64,000 bases of DNA from Holtermannia corniformis (lineage: Eukaryota > Basidiomycota > Tremellomycetes > Holtermanniales). Below, piece by piece: positions 33,406-44,755 of this stretch. Position numbers and translations under genes: made by a program. Positions within the stretch are counted from its first letter, which is position 1. Every line of letters starts with the position of its first letter. The notes under the pieces were generated by a model. The model saw nothing but the letters and a program-made list of their open reading frames with translations, did no database searches and was not told the origin of the DNA. Where the stretch lies: positions 476,320 to 540,319 of the forward strand of contig BCIJ01000010.1 in assembly GCA_001599935.1 (NCBI GenBank), written 5' to 3'.

Positions 33406-34644
33406 GGTGACCGTCTCGCAAGCCGAGTGCCGGTGCTGTCGAGACCACCTTGGACGACATGGACGGTTGCGCACTGACGGTAAGAGCACAGCGATCGTGC
33501 ATGACGTGGCGATGACGTGGCAGCACTACCCAGCGTATACAGCATCCAGCACTCGCCTTTGCTGCTTGCGGATCGTCTAGAGACTGCATTCATGCGTAGG
33601 AAACCTCGACTGCTCCTCATGAGTCGAGGTGGAGACTATCCAGCATGCAGCTTGGTCCGAGTGACGCCACCGTGCCGAGCGTGGCACTGCTTGTTGCCCA
33701 TAGGCTATGTATGGCTGCACCGTCGCGGCTGTGCTGCAAGTATGTAGGTACATGACTGGTGATAGACTGGGATGCCGCATGCTATACACCGGAGCATGAT
33801 CAGCCGGCCACTGGCGATCCACTCAAGAATCCGTCACCGAGCTCTCCCGTCGGCAGCATCTTGTACTCGGATCAGTCGCCGATTCAATGCCTTGCCAATC
33901 CCACATTGAATGCTCGTGACTGATCATATCCTCCTTTCTTGCCTGTGAACGCACCGCAACGACGACGCACTCGCTGCGCCCGCTCGCGACCTCCACCACT
34001 TGAACGCCACTGGACGCGCTTGCGTTTCCTTTTCGACGCGTTTTCACGGACGGACCTCGTCTCAAGTGAGCTCGCAGCTGGCCAAGGGCGGCAGTGTACA
34101 GATCTACGTTGGGTCTGCGGCTGCTCAGTGCACGCGCGCACCAGGACACGGCCATGGTTTCCGACATTGGCGGGGCCAGGCGCCACGCACGATCGCGTCG
34201 CCGTCCTTTTGCGCGGCACACCTCGGTCGTGCCTCCCGGATCATTGATCGTTGGCTGTCGCGCCTTGGTTGGGAACCTTGCGCTGGGCGTGCCGAGAGGG
34301 CGAGCGCCGCTTGTTGACGCCCGGCGCCGGCGCGACTGACTTTGTCTTTGGCGATCGCGGGCGCGTTCCACTAACGAACACTGGGCAGAGCGAGCCAGAG
34401 GTCGGCACAGGACACGGCTCACTCTTTAGCATCGACACTCACATTCATTCACTCGTTCACTCTTTCGGACACCAAGCGGATACAAGGCCGAGCAGCAACA
34501 GCTAGCGTCGGCACCAACAGATTGCTCGATCGCGACACACCACACACAGCCGCTGGCCGGTCAGTCTCCAGCGTCGGATCATTTCACCTCGGTGCGCTCC
34601 TTGTTGTCCAGTCTGTAGCATCCCACTGACTCGTACAGGCCATC
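33406..34644. promoter_or_regulatory. Long divergent promoter, kinase gene and YDR124W-like gene
   Basis: A 1.24-kb stretch between head-to-head starts. A 199-codon minus frame (33823-34422) overlaps several frames on the other strand and is Arg-rich without motifs; it is not accepted as a gene. Upstream of 34645 is a leader rich in CACA and TCAC. Confidence 0.4.
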
Positions 34645-36395
34645 ATGCCGCGCATCCCCGTGCGCACCACACCGTACCACACCGTCCCGCGCCAGACGCG
34701 ACACTTTAAAAACAAACGCGACTTGATCCTGCGCTCGCTCGGCAAGGCTTCCTACATCAACGGCGGCCAGTTTGTGATCGTGTGGATCAGCCCCAAGGGC
34801 GAAGTTGAAACGTTTGCGAGCGAGATGCTGCAGGGCTGCGTCGAGCGCGTCATCAACCGCGACGAGATGCGGTCGGAAGCGAGGCGGATCGCCGACGAGC
34901 AAGAGCGCCGAAGAGAGGAACTGAGGTTGCTGGACGAGACCAAGGGTGGCGTCGTCGAGGATGAAGCGGTCAAGAAGACGACGCCGGCCAAGCGGAGACG
35001 GATCGATGTGGAAGATGAAGACGACGAGATGGACGACGACGCTGAAGAAGACGAGGACCCGGACAAGACCATGGTCGATGACGATGATGAACCCGCGCGC
35101 GCGATCGCCCTCTGCAGCTCGAGCAAATCACCCTCGCCGAGCCTCGCGATCGATCCCGTCTCTGCCCACGCTGCCGACTCGGTCTTTCACACGCTCCAGA
35201 TGCCCTACGCGCACCTGCAGGCATACTACGATTCGCGCTTCACAAACCTGCAGCAGTCGACGTGCAAGCTCGTCGTCAAGGCTTGGATAAAGGTCATCGA
35301 ACCGAAAAAGCAGGTCCGCTTCCCGTACAACAAGGGTGAAGACGGTCGACCGGCGTGGTGGCCTCAAGGCGTGCGTCACCGTGAACCCGACCACCTCGGC
35401 AAAGTCGGTCAGTCGTCTCGGGTCTTGAGCGTGGCTACGTGCTAACCCTAGCAGAACGCATCACCCTCTTGACATCCATCGTTCGCTCCCCTCTCATCTC
35501 CGTGTCCCGGCTCGAGCTCTCGACAGCCGAAGCAGCCGCGTTCATCTCGCCCCCGCGTCTCGCCATCCTGCGTGAAGTCTACCAGGTCGCGCGCGAGGAA
35601 GAGCGGAGGCGCAAGGAGTCAGGCGAGCGCGTCGACATGTCGGACATTGCCGTCCAACTGCCGTCCATCCCACCCGCCACAGAACCCTCACCCAAGCGGA
35701 CCCAGCACTCCAGGGCGCTCTTGAGCTCGGGCAAGGAGAACACTGGGATCTCACAGAGCTCGTATGCCGCGCACTCGCTCAAGCGCTCAAAGCACGCCAG
35801 CCGGACAGACGCTCTCACCCCACTGGTGACATCCTACCCTGCGACCGAAGCCTACGCCACGAGTCCGTTCACATACGCACCGCAACCCAACATTTCGCAA
35901 TGGCGCGAACAGACGCTGCATAGCCCATACGACTCGGGCGCCGAGCAGGCGACCCCGCTTCACCCAGATATCCAGATGGGATCGTGGCCTCCGACGGCTA
36001 GCTCGAGCCGTGCCCCCAGCTTTTCCCAGCGTAGAACCGACACAGGTCTTTCCGTACCGGCTCCCATGCAACGCTCCCAATCCTACGGGCAACACCTTCA
36101 CGCCCCGCGCGCAGAGCAACCGCTCGCGTCGCCATCACACACCGACTCGGCCCACTCGCCTCAACCATCCGCAATCTACCCTTCAAACTACTACAACGCG
36201 CAACCCGTCTACTCGCACCCTCACGCACCCGTCATGATGAGCTACGGCCCGCCCACGATGAACTATGGTCAACCGTTCATTACCGACGCGTACCATGTCC
36301 CGAACGAGGCCCAGCGGCAACAATACGGCGTCGAGGTCCAACAAAGGCTCGAGCAACATCACGAGTGGGCGCCAACGCCAACAGAAGCATTGTGA
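34645..36395 (+). CDS. YDR124W-like helical-bundle protein (PF11001)
   Basis: The start MPRIPVRTTPYHTVPRQTRH leads to a basic then strongly acidic region (EDEDDEMDDDAEEDEDPD). The conserved fungal domain follows: YYDSRFTNLQQSTCKLVVKA-WIKVIEPKKQVRFPYNKGED and RPAWWPQGVRHREPDHLGKV. One intron (35408-35454) then joins V to ERITLLTSIVRSP. WWP..VRH.EPDHL..ERI is diagnostic of the domain, known from yeast YDR124W and the Aspergillus hrmA-associated cluster. The C-terminal half is disordered, rich in Ser, Pro, His and Tyr. Its molecular role is not established; the layout suggests a nuclear regulator. Confidence 0.88.
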
Positions 36396-36574
36396 CGGCC
36401 ATGAGCTTTGTTGGTCATCCCTTGTATTCGTGTATAGGGTTCCGGTTGTTTGTATGCATCACCTTGATAGAATTTGGCCATGGTCCAAGCTACAGCCGCA
36501 CCTGTCAAGTGCTGACCGAGTCCATACACGTATGGATTCACAGGGATGATACATGCTATGCTATATCCACGGCC

Positions 36575-38542
36575 TCATGCCATCCAGCCTTCCCACCACC
36601 GCCTCTGCTCATCACTACCCTCGAATACAAAGTTGACATACCGCACCTCGTCGAACCCTTCGCTCGTTTCGGGCTCTTCGAAACTCATGCTGAAGGATGC
36701 GAATGCCGAGCCAGGTAGGATGGAGCGAACTTCCTCCTAAAGGCCGTCAGTGAGCTCACGGACGAAGAATGCACGCACCCCTGGAGGACCGTAGAAAGCC
36801 CTGTAAGCATTGTTGTGGCGCGCGAGCTGCTCTGTGCATGTAAAGGAGAGGCACCTACATTGGCGAGTTAGGCTAGTTCTCGAGACATAAAGACACTCAC
36901 CGGATCGGCACGCCAAGCTTCTTTGCCAGATCGACATATAGCTTCCTAGTCTTGCGATCGCGGTTCGTGTTGTCTACAGAGTTTGTCAGTTGCAGCCTTC
37001 GATAGACTCCATCGACCTACCGACGACACATCCACGCCGACCCTTGGCGCTGATGACCTCCTCGACCTTCTTCAGGCACTTGTCTCGCGATTTGAGATGA
37101 TCCTGGTTGACATGCTCGTAACTGTGCTCGGCAAAGTAGTTGCGGAACAGCGTAGTCTTGCCCGAAGCTCTACCCCATCCGGTCAGCTGCTAGGCGCTTT
37201 AGGCGCTGAGCGCCTACTCACGGTTGGCCAACAAACAGCACTATCTCCTTCGTATTCTTGCCAACAACCGGGAGGTTTGACGGGACCACCATCGGGACTG
37301 ATCTGGTCGGTCAGATCTGTCATGTATGTTATCAGGTTCTGGGCACGCACGGTCTTCTGGTATGAACAACTGCGCAGGCCGAAACCCGGCCGGGGGGTCA
37401 GGGTACGCAACTCCCGTTTTGCCAAGAAAGAACTCCTGTGAGCTGCGTCAGTCTTCACACCCTTGCCCAAGCGGGTGACAGACCTCTGGCAGCATGAAGC
37501 GGATGCCGGCGTTACGAGCCATTTTGAGATCGCAGTCGCTGTGATCGGCTGGACGACCTGCTGGCGTTTGGCGACCTGCAGCATCGCCGACATAGGTGGC
37601 GTCCGACATGTCTGTGCAGCCTTCAAGTTCGTGCTTGGTGCACGCCAGTCGACTCACCGATTTCAAAGCCCTTCTCGCGGTACAATTCCCTGACGAAGTC
37701 AAACATGCCCGTCGCAGGCTTGCGGTACTTGTCCAACGCCTGTTTGTTCGAAAGAGCGCCGAGAATCCGCAAAGGCGTCCCCGCGGGTAGCTGTAATGTA
37801 AACCGAGTCAGCAGCCAGTCTTGCGCACGCCATCACTTACACTCTCGCAAATGAGCTTGAGCTTTTTCTTCCACTCGGTGATGAGCTTGGGCTTGCCGCT
37901 GCCCTGATTACTAAGCACGACGACGTGTCGACCACTGTTGACCTCTTCGACTACCTTCTTTGGGACCTCGGGATACAGCCACATCCAATCTGTTTCGCTC
38001 TTAGGGAACCTCCCTCCGAGACGCGGCTTGATCAGCGTGCCATCCATGTCGAAGAATATGACTTTGAGGGTGGAGGGCGGCGGCGGGGCATCGCTGAAGG
38101 GATCGAGATGGAGATAATGCACCAGCGTCGGAGGTGAGTCGAGTATGCCGCCCGTTGGGAGTTCAGACGATGGAGCCGGACGTGATGCAAAGAAGGAGTG
38201 GACGGCGGGTGCTGGGGTAGCTTTGCTTGTTGCTTCTGAAGCGGTTGGAGTGAAAGGCAAAGCGGCAGCACGGAGGGTGGAAGAGGGAGAAGCTGTCAGC
38301 GTGTCAGGCCGTGCCAGAACAAGGAAGAGCGTACGTTTCTTGAATACGGGCGTCACATCTAGGCTATCGTCGGCTGACCGCTTGAGCCCAGCTTTGCTCG
38401 TCTCCGCTACGGCTTGCGATTGCTTGAACTCGGCAGCAATAGTTTTGGTCACTTTGACTGATGATACGACGATATCGACAGGACCGGTCTCGCCGAGAGT
38501 CAGATCGATGACGGTTGCCAGTCTCGCACCCGTAGAAGGCAT
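36575..38542 (-). CDS. PNKP: Polynucleotide kinase 3'-phosphatase
   Basis: It restores 5'-phosphate and 3'-OH ends during DNA strand-break repair. The ATG at 38542 gives MPSTGARLATVIDLTLGETG, including a VIDLT element resembling a SUMO-interacting motif. The HAD phosphatase follows: VIFFDMDGTLIKPRLGGRFP, VVVLSNQGS, GTPLRILGALSN and YRKPATGMFDF, with CDLKMARNAGIRFMLPEV. The kinase half has a Walker A, VGQPASGKTTLFRNYFAEHS, then EHVNQDHLKS, KGRRGCVVDNTNRDRKTRK and LSFTCTEQLARHNNAYRAF. The end reads VRYVNFVFEGSDEQRRWWEG. There is no FHA domain, as in other fungal forms. About nine introns. The frame extends upstream only to a GTG at 38584. Confidence 0.92.
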
Positions 38543-38615
38543 GGTCGTCTTGAGCGCCGGCAGATTGGAGCTACCAGATTTCACAGCTGAGACGGCTGAT
38601 ACTGCCTCAGTACAG

Positions 38616-39597
38616 TCACACTGTCAACCCACTCTGCATACCGTCTTCCACGTCCTTGTCGAGATCCTGCGAGCTAGCCATCAAGCCCATCTCGCCGAGC
38701 GCCAGACTCTCCTCCCACGCCACCTTCTTCTCCAAGTCCTCCACCGTCCGCGTCTTGGCCTTTATCAAACGCTCAAGCTTGGCGACATCCTTTTCTTTGC
38801 TATAGTCGATCGCTGGCTTCTGCACCGAACTCTGCACAGACGTCAAGGGAGGTGAAGGAAGGGCCGTGCCGTTCGATTTGGCGAATGCGAGAGCTTCTCG
38901 GAGCATCTTGATACGTGCGTCGAGATCGGTGACTGATTCGCGTAAAGGTTGAAGGGTGAGAAGCTCTTGAAGGCTTGTGAGCGCGGTCAAGGCGGTTGTA
39001 TGGATGTGCTGAAACCGCACCGGCTAGGGATGTTAGGTCACTGGTACGAGACCCTTACAGCACATACACCAATATTGTCTCCTCCATACTGCCACCGATC
39101 AGTCACTTGACACGCTGCACTCTGGAAGCCACGCACCCAGCGAATGCAGACGAGTAAAACATCCACGCCACCTTGCTCTTTCAGGACGCGAAGTAGTCTC
39201 TCCCCGCCCCATCTCTCGTCATCATCGTCAAACTCTTCAACCAGCTAGACGGCTGTCAGCTCAACACACGCTGAGGTTGACAACCCACCTCGTAATCATC
39301 TTCGCCGCCAGTACCATCCTTGCCCTTCTTCGTCTTCAAGCTGCGATACGCCCACATCATATGCTCCGGCTCTCGCATCTTGGCGTCCTTCTCAAACGCT
39401 CCATGCGGCTCCATCCTGAGCCTGCGCACATGCGGCTTGAGGTCGCGCACGACCTTTTGAGCGACTGACCGAGTCGGGTGGGCATGCTCGAATTGAAGTG
39501 CATAAGTGAGGAATGTCGATGTCGATTCGTTGAGCCCTGGCGAGTGTGTATGGACTGGCAGCATCGAAGACTGCCCAAGGTAAGTCTGGTGAGCCAT
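38616..39597 (-). CDS. Impact N-terminal (UPF0029/YIH1-like) domain protein
   Basis: Exons join to read MAHQTYLGQSSMLPVHTHSP and, further on, MREPEHMMWAYRSLKTKKGK. GGERLLRVLKEQGGVDVLVC-IRW then precedes YGGDNIGPVRFQHIHTTALT. The RWYGG..GP.RF.HI block is the signature of the IMPACT/YIH1 fold, which in YIH1 interferes with Gcn1-Gcn2 signalling. The N-terminal RWD domain of true YIH1 is absent, and the usual DDGEP motif is diverged (DDDDERWGG). A coiled-coil tail follows (KDVAKLERLIKAKTRTVEDL). Three introns. The product could be a stand-alone Impact-domain protein rather than YIH1 itself. Confidence 0.82.
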
Positions 39598-40219
39598 AGC
39601 TGCTCGTTGCTGCACTGCGAGCAGAGTTGGTCTTCCACTTGGTGATCGGCGCGTGCTACTGTTTTGCTAGGTTGGTGCTAGCAGCCGCGTCGATCTTGAC
39701 AGTCTGCAGCTTGTAACCTCGCTTGTTCGAGTCCAACGTCGCCGAGATGAGGATGATTGCGATGGGAAAGAGGCAAGAAGCTATGCTGAGGAAGTATCAT
39801 CCAGTGGAAGCACGCTCGGCCTGTTCTGGAAGCAGTAGTGCGATGTCAGTGTGCTTCCTTGCATCGATTGCATGCTAGAGCTACAAGATGTAATCCATGC
39901 CCTCTCAGGCCTTCGCACACTGTTCGAAGCCATCGGACGTGCTAAATGTTCGTGGGCAGCAGGCCCCGGTCAGCGCATCTGGCGCTAAGCCAAAGGAAAC
40001 GTTGGATCGACCGCACTTGTCATCGTGGTACGATGGATATCTTTTCAAGGCCACCTCAAGGCGACCGCATCTCGTTGCAGTCGACGCTTCCACGAAAGCG
40101 TAGATTCCATTCAAGCTATGGGTTGAGCGTCTTCTGCATTCGCAGTGCGAAGGCACGCACGGCCATAAAGCGCACACAGGCTTACCAGGGCGGTGTCCAG
40201 TACCCACGCTTCCGCAAAC
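39598..40219. other. Intergenic upstream of the Impact-domain gene
   Basis: It should hold the Impact-domain gene promoter. A TATA-like ATAAAGC on plus (40165-40171) lies 55 bp upstream of the small ORF at 40220. No other gene is supported. Confidence 0.4.
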
Positions 40220-40408
40220 ATGAGTTCACCACAGTCAGAAAACGTTAACGGCATCAACATCACCGAGGAAACGACACTCAAGATCGAGTTGAGTCCATCG
40301 CATGCGTCCGGTAGCGTCAAGAGCGGTGACGGCTCGTCGTCGAATCAGCCTGAAGGTCCGCGCGACGAGAAGCCCACAGGGTCTGAAAACGAGGTTAAAT
40401 CCTCTTGA
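40220..40408 (+). CDS. Possible small protein (62 aa), perhaps related to the 10-14 kb cluster
   Basis: An ATG at 40220 gives MSSPQSENVNGINITEETTL, then a Ser/Gly/Glu-rich disordered end (NQPEGPRDEKPTGSENEVKS). The first six residues equal those of small protein C, and the segment around NITEE resembles NLTEADI of protein B, but the Phe and Pro-Ala-Asp core is missing. An ATAAAGC-type box lies 55 bp upstream as in genes B and C. It may be a decayed or truncated family member, or a chance frame. Confidence 0.3.
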   Translation: MSSPQSENVNGINITEETTLKIELSPSHASGSVKSGDGSSSNQPEGPRDEKPTGSENEVKSS

Positions 40409-41004
40409 TAGAATCTTGCTGCAACAGCTGTGCATGCAGCCCCGTTGCTCCTTGCCAATCACAGTTCTGACTGCGTCACTCACCTGGTCTCTTGTATCTT
40501 ACTGCCCGGTTGCGCTCCGTGTGCTGCACTGCCATGTCGCGTACGATCATCACAGTTTGAGCCAAATGGCAATTATACATGCAGCGCGCCGTCATGCAAA
40601 GCCTTCCCTTGACTCTAGCAACCCCCTCAACTCGTAGTACTGCTGCTCTAAAGTGGTCGCTAACGATTGCGTTGGCCATCGGGATACCTGAAGCGCAAGA
40701 CCCTGACGTCAGTTCACAACGGCGGAGCCCTAGGGTGTGTGAACACTTGATCTTCGAGCTCGAAGTGCTTTGATGTGCCTGTCGTCAAGTGTCCATCCGA
40801 GTTCCCCAAACTTGGATTGGTCGACTAGAGCAGCTGTCACTCACTCCTAGCCGGCTATTGAAAGTGTTCACCGTGACCAAGAGTTGAAGTTTGGCCAGGA
40901 AACACTGGTGTCCTGCCATGACAGCTCGCAGTGCCAGCATTGCATGACCGGTCAAGCAGCGATGAACTCGGCGTAAATTAGCATGCTGTGATTCTCTACA
41001 GTGT
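40409..41004. other. Intergenic before the NIPA gene 3' end
   Basis: No gene is recognised. Several short overlapping frames are present on both strands and none has a motif. Confidence 0.4.
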
Positions 41005-42973
41005 CTACCGCTCGTCACGCCCCGCCTCATCACCTTCATGGTCGCCCAACAGCCCTCCCCGTTCGCCCGTCGCACCGCGCTCACCAACCCCCTTCTTGGC
41101 CTTATCCGCCTCGTCGGCGTCTTCATCGTCGCTTGCGCTGCCGACCTCCCACATGACGTCTGCGCCTGGTTGTTGCGGCGCTTGGCCTGGCGCCGTCGAG
41201 GCCGCACGAGGGGTCATGCGCATGCTGGGGTTCGGGTTGGTGACGCTGACGGTGGTGCGTGGTCGTGTGGCAGAGGTGTCTTGCTTCAGTGAGAGAAGGA
41301 TCTGTGAGGTGTGAGCGGCTAGCTGTGCTATAACGACAGGTACGTACCACTCCGGCGACCAGTAGCCCAATCGAGATGAAGACAGCGACAAGAACCTGCG
41401 AGTATCAATAAGTCTTCATTTGGACCCATGACTGTAAGACTCACCCAGCGCGGGTATTTCCCCGTCTCGTCCAAGAAGATGAGCGAGTTGATAAAGCCCA
41501 GCACGGTGTACCTGTCGCGCATCAGCATCAGCATCAGCACCATCAGTCCATGGATACACACCCAGCATAAAACAGTGGTACAACCAGCGTTGGATCTGCA
41601 CATTTGAGCGCCCTGTTGAGCGTGATAATCTGCGACACGGCAGCGATGGCAAGGAACAGCAGGGTGATGAGTGGGACAGGGTGGCGGAACTGCGATCGAC
41701 CGCGTCAGCCTAGCCCAAGTCCTGAAGAGGCATCGACTAACCGGATGACCTTGACCAAACGCAAGCTTGACAATCGCTTTCGTGAAAACAAGACTGATGC
41801 CCGCCAAACTCCCACCCAAGACGGCCCATGCTACGCCTTCGAGCCACGTCACACGCTCGTCCGGTGTACGCTCCATCATTTTCTCAAGCCTGATCAACGC
41901 CGTCTTCTCGGCGCCCTTTACAGTCTTTCTGATAGCGTCAAAGCGCGAAACCTGTCTTGACCGTAGTGGCGGGAGTGTGGGTGACTGCACCGGGGAGAGA
42001 CTAGCGCGGGACGCTAGGAGTGCGTGGAGGAGATGTGCAGTGATCCACGATGAGAAGGAGAAGAGCGTCAAGAGGAGGAACCAGGCTAGCCATGCGCCTC
42101 GAGCCCACATTGTTGAGAGACGGGCCAGGCTGAGGGAGCTGTCGAGACCGTGGTTGATCGAGCTGAAGATGAGGATGAGGATGACAGAGCCGACAATCAA
42201 GGCAGTGCCGCGGACGTCGTTCTGTGTGATGGCTGTGGGAGTCAGTGTGGTGCGACCGTCGATGGAGTCACTGACGAGTGCCGAGCAAGAGCTTTGCGAT
42301 CCACACGTTGAAGATCAAGCTCGAGCTGCCGAGCGGAGCGACCCATTCGGCACGGATGTAGCGGAGTGAGAGGGTCGAGCCGACTGGGAGCTCGATCAGC
42401 TGCAAGCCGAGACGTAGGACAGCTAGAGGCATCACTACTCACACAGCTGGGACGCACTGTTCTCCCATTAGCAATGCCGGACTGACCACAAGCCACGCAC
42501 ATGTAGATAGCCATCCCGCCAACCCAGACAGGCCGCATCCAGTCTGGCTTGCGTGCCCGCTTCGGCACCGCCAACGACTTGTTATGGTCGAGCTTTGTGA
42601 GGTTGAGCTGTGATCCCATCAACTCGGCCTCAAGCTTCATGGACCAGACGCACACCCAGCGCATTCGCAAACGACGCAGCGAGGACAATGATGAGACCCA
42701 GTATGAAGTTCTGCTCTGCATCAGCTTGCATACATCTTCCAACGCTGCACGAACCAAGAATGGATTCCCTTCGTTCGTCCCAACGGGTTCACTACCACCG
42801 ACACCGATGCCTCCGCCAGTGATATCATCTCCGAGCCCTCCCCAATCGTCGTCCAGGAGGCCTGTCGAGGCACTCAGTACGGCCGATGCTGTCGCTGTTG
42901 CGAGCCAGGTTGCAGCGTCGGTCACGGTGGCCGTCAGCTCGGGGTCGATACCGAGCCTGGCATCGTCGTCCAT
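41005..42973 (-). CDS. NIPA-type magnesium transporter
   Basis: The ATG at 42973 gives MDDDARLGIDPELTATVTDA, an N-terminal acidic/Gly-rich extension. Membrane segments and family blocks follow: NFILGLIIVLAASFANALG, joined by an intron to LNLTKLDHNKSL, then WVGGMAIYI-ASQL-FGSTLS. RYIRAEWVAPLGSSSLIFNV is the NIPA signature. ITQNDVRGTALIVGSVILIL, WLEGVAWAVLGGSLAGISLV, FTKAIVKLAFGQGHP and YTVLGFINSLIFLDETGKYP come next. The cytosolic tail is acidic and ends in GDHEGDEAGRDER. NIPA proteins carry magnesium across plasma and endosomal membranes in animals. At least seven short introns are needed; the frame was followed through each signature block. Confidence 0.9.
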
Positions 42974-43326
42974 CCTGGGGCGGGCAACAGGTCGGAGGAT
43001 GCAAGGTAGAGTGGGATATCTTAGAGGTTGCTGTGCATGCTCCTGATGGTACAATGATACAAATGTTGCCGTCGAGGTGGTTGTCGCAGGAAGCGAATGA
43101 AGCCGACGTGAACAATCCTTTGTGCGCTGTCGGAAACTTCGACTGGCAAGTGGGTTGTGATACACAGCAGTTGGCAGTGTGCGGCGGCGATGGTACACTG
43201 GGCACAGGCAGAGGTAGCACGCCAACGAGTGATGAAGTCAGAGCAGTACGCCGCTGCAGTCTGAAAGCTAGCAGTGGTAGTTGATGCATGACTGTCGTCC
43301 CTTCCCATCTCCCCCCAAGATCCAGC
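42974..43326. promoter_or_regulatory. Upstream region of the NIPA gene
   Basis: About 350 bp between the NIPA start and the 3' end of the mL44-like gene on the same strand. Open frames run through it on both strands without motifs. Confidence 0.4.
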
Positions 43327-44362
43327 TCAAGGCCTGACAATCCCTTGGGCCTCTCCAGCTTCATCCCGCAATCTCCGTGCAACCTCGACCAACCGCGGAT
43401 CCCTCAGTTGCCTCTCGAGACCCGGCAGGATCAGGCTGTGGAACGCACGGTAGGCCGCTGGAGAGCCAAACTGGGAAAAGGTTGCGCCGAGGATCGAGTG
43501 GATCGTGTGGCCTTGGATTTTGAGAGCTGAAGTGGAGAGCGGGTGCTATGGGGTGTCAGCAAGTGCGGTTTGCATGGAGCAGGGAGCGTTGACTGTGAAC
43601 AAAGAGCTGGTACCGGTCGCCGACAGAGTCAATGAGACCTCGGCATGGGACGGACATTTCCAGCTCATAGCACCGTCTCCTCTCTCTATCCCCCACCGCA
43701 GACACTCACCGCACCACCATCCCACCGCATAACGTCCCCAACCCCCCACTGCTCTCCCAATTCCCTTCCAAGGTTCAACGGGTGACCCAACCCCGCAATC
43801 TTCTCATCCATACTCCTCCCCCTCAAGAAATCCCACTCCTCGACCGAACCACCGGCTTCGACCGTCGCACGGTGGACAAACATGGCCAGGTACATTGCGA
43901 GTGCGCGACGACCGAGGAAGGCAAGCTTGTGGTTGTGTGCTGCTGTCCCCTGCGTTTCTTCCGATGTGACGGTCGATCGTGCAGGGTGGGTGAGGAGATG
44001 TACCCCCGCATAGGATTTGTGCGTCAGGATTTGGAGTGCCGTTTGAGGAGTGAAGGCGCGCGAGGGGGGAAGTGAGAGCAAGTTGGAAAGGTAGGATTGC
44101 GCAGTAGAGCCGCTGATGGGGCCTGGTGGGGGCTGAAAGTGTGATGATGGGATGGAATCAGACTCGGCGGGTGAGGTCGCTGTAGCCGTTGCGGCCGATG
44201 CGAATGGTCGTGTGGCTGCATGCGATCAGCCATCATCGACACAAGCAACCAGCCGTACATACCTCTCACATCTCGCCGCCGACCAGCATACCGACCCGCA
44301 GCTTTGAGCCCTTCCACACCCCAGCTCGCTGTGCGAGAACTCGACGCAAACGCCGGCAGCAT
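43327..44362 (-). CDS. MRPL3: Mitochondrial ribosomal protein mL44-like (RNase III fold)
   Basis: The ATG at 44362 opens a presequence (MLPAFASSSRTASWGVEGLK, AGRYAGRRRDVR). An intron joins it to ATRPFASAATATATSPAESD. The RNase III-like domain has SRAFTPQTALQILTHKSYAG, HNHKLAFLGRRALAMYLAMF, and KIQGHTIHSILGATFSQFGS with PAAYRAFHSLILPGLERQL. The LAFLGRR block replaces the catalytic LEFLGD.. of active RNase III, as in the ribosomal mL44/MRPL3 family, so it is predicted to be structural and non-catalytic. Two introns. It ends at 43327. An unassigned mitochondrial RNase III-like factor is the alternative. Confidence 0.82.
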
Positions 44363-44755
44363 CTTTCCGCGTTCTCGTTGACAAAAGTCGGTTCGGGGCT
44401 CTATGCAAAGGTACAGAGCCAGAGATGACTTGTACGACCTTGATGATGGTTTCGAACTGGGTGCAGGCGTGGAACGGGATGCGAAAGTCAAGTTGAAGTG
44501 GAAGATGGTCAACTTTTTGCCTTTGCGGATCGTGCGACACGCGCGCGCCTAAAACAGGAGTTAGGCCCGGAATATGATCGCGCGGTATATAGCAGTGGTA
44601 GGCTTGTGCCGGGAAGGCGAGGTGTCTCTCATACTTGGTTGCACAGCAGCAGCCGTAATGCAGTCCTGTCACACCACTCTGAAATGGTGTAGCGTCAAGC
44701 CGTGGAGAGAGTCGTCAAAAGTCCATAAGTCATCTAGTGCGCCACACTCGTCACA
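44363..44755. promoter_or_regulatory. Upstream region of the mL44-like gene
   Basis: About 390 bp between the mL44-like ATG and the 3' end of the next gene on the same strand. No gene is seen. Confidence 0.4.

Noticed and set aside
33823..34422. 199-codon Arg-rich minus frame upstream of 34645
   Set aside because: Three overlapping frames of similar length exist on the other strand, none has a motif, and the stretch is a divergent promoter region.
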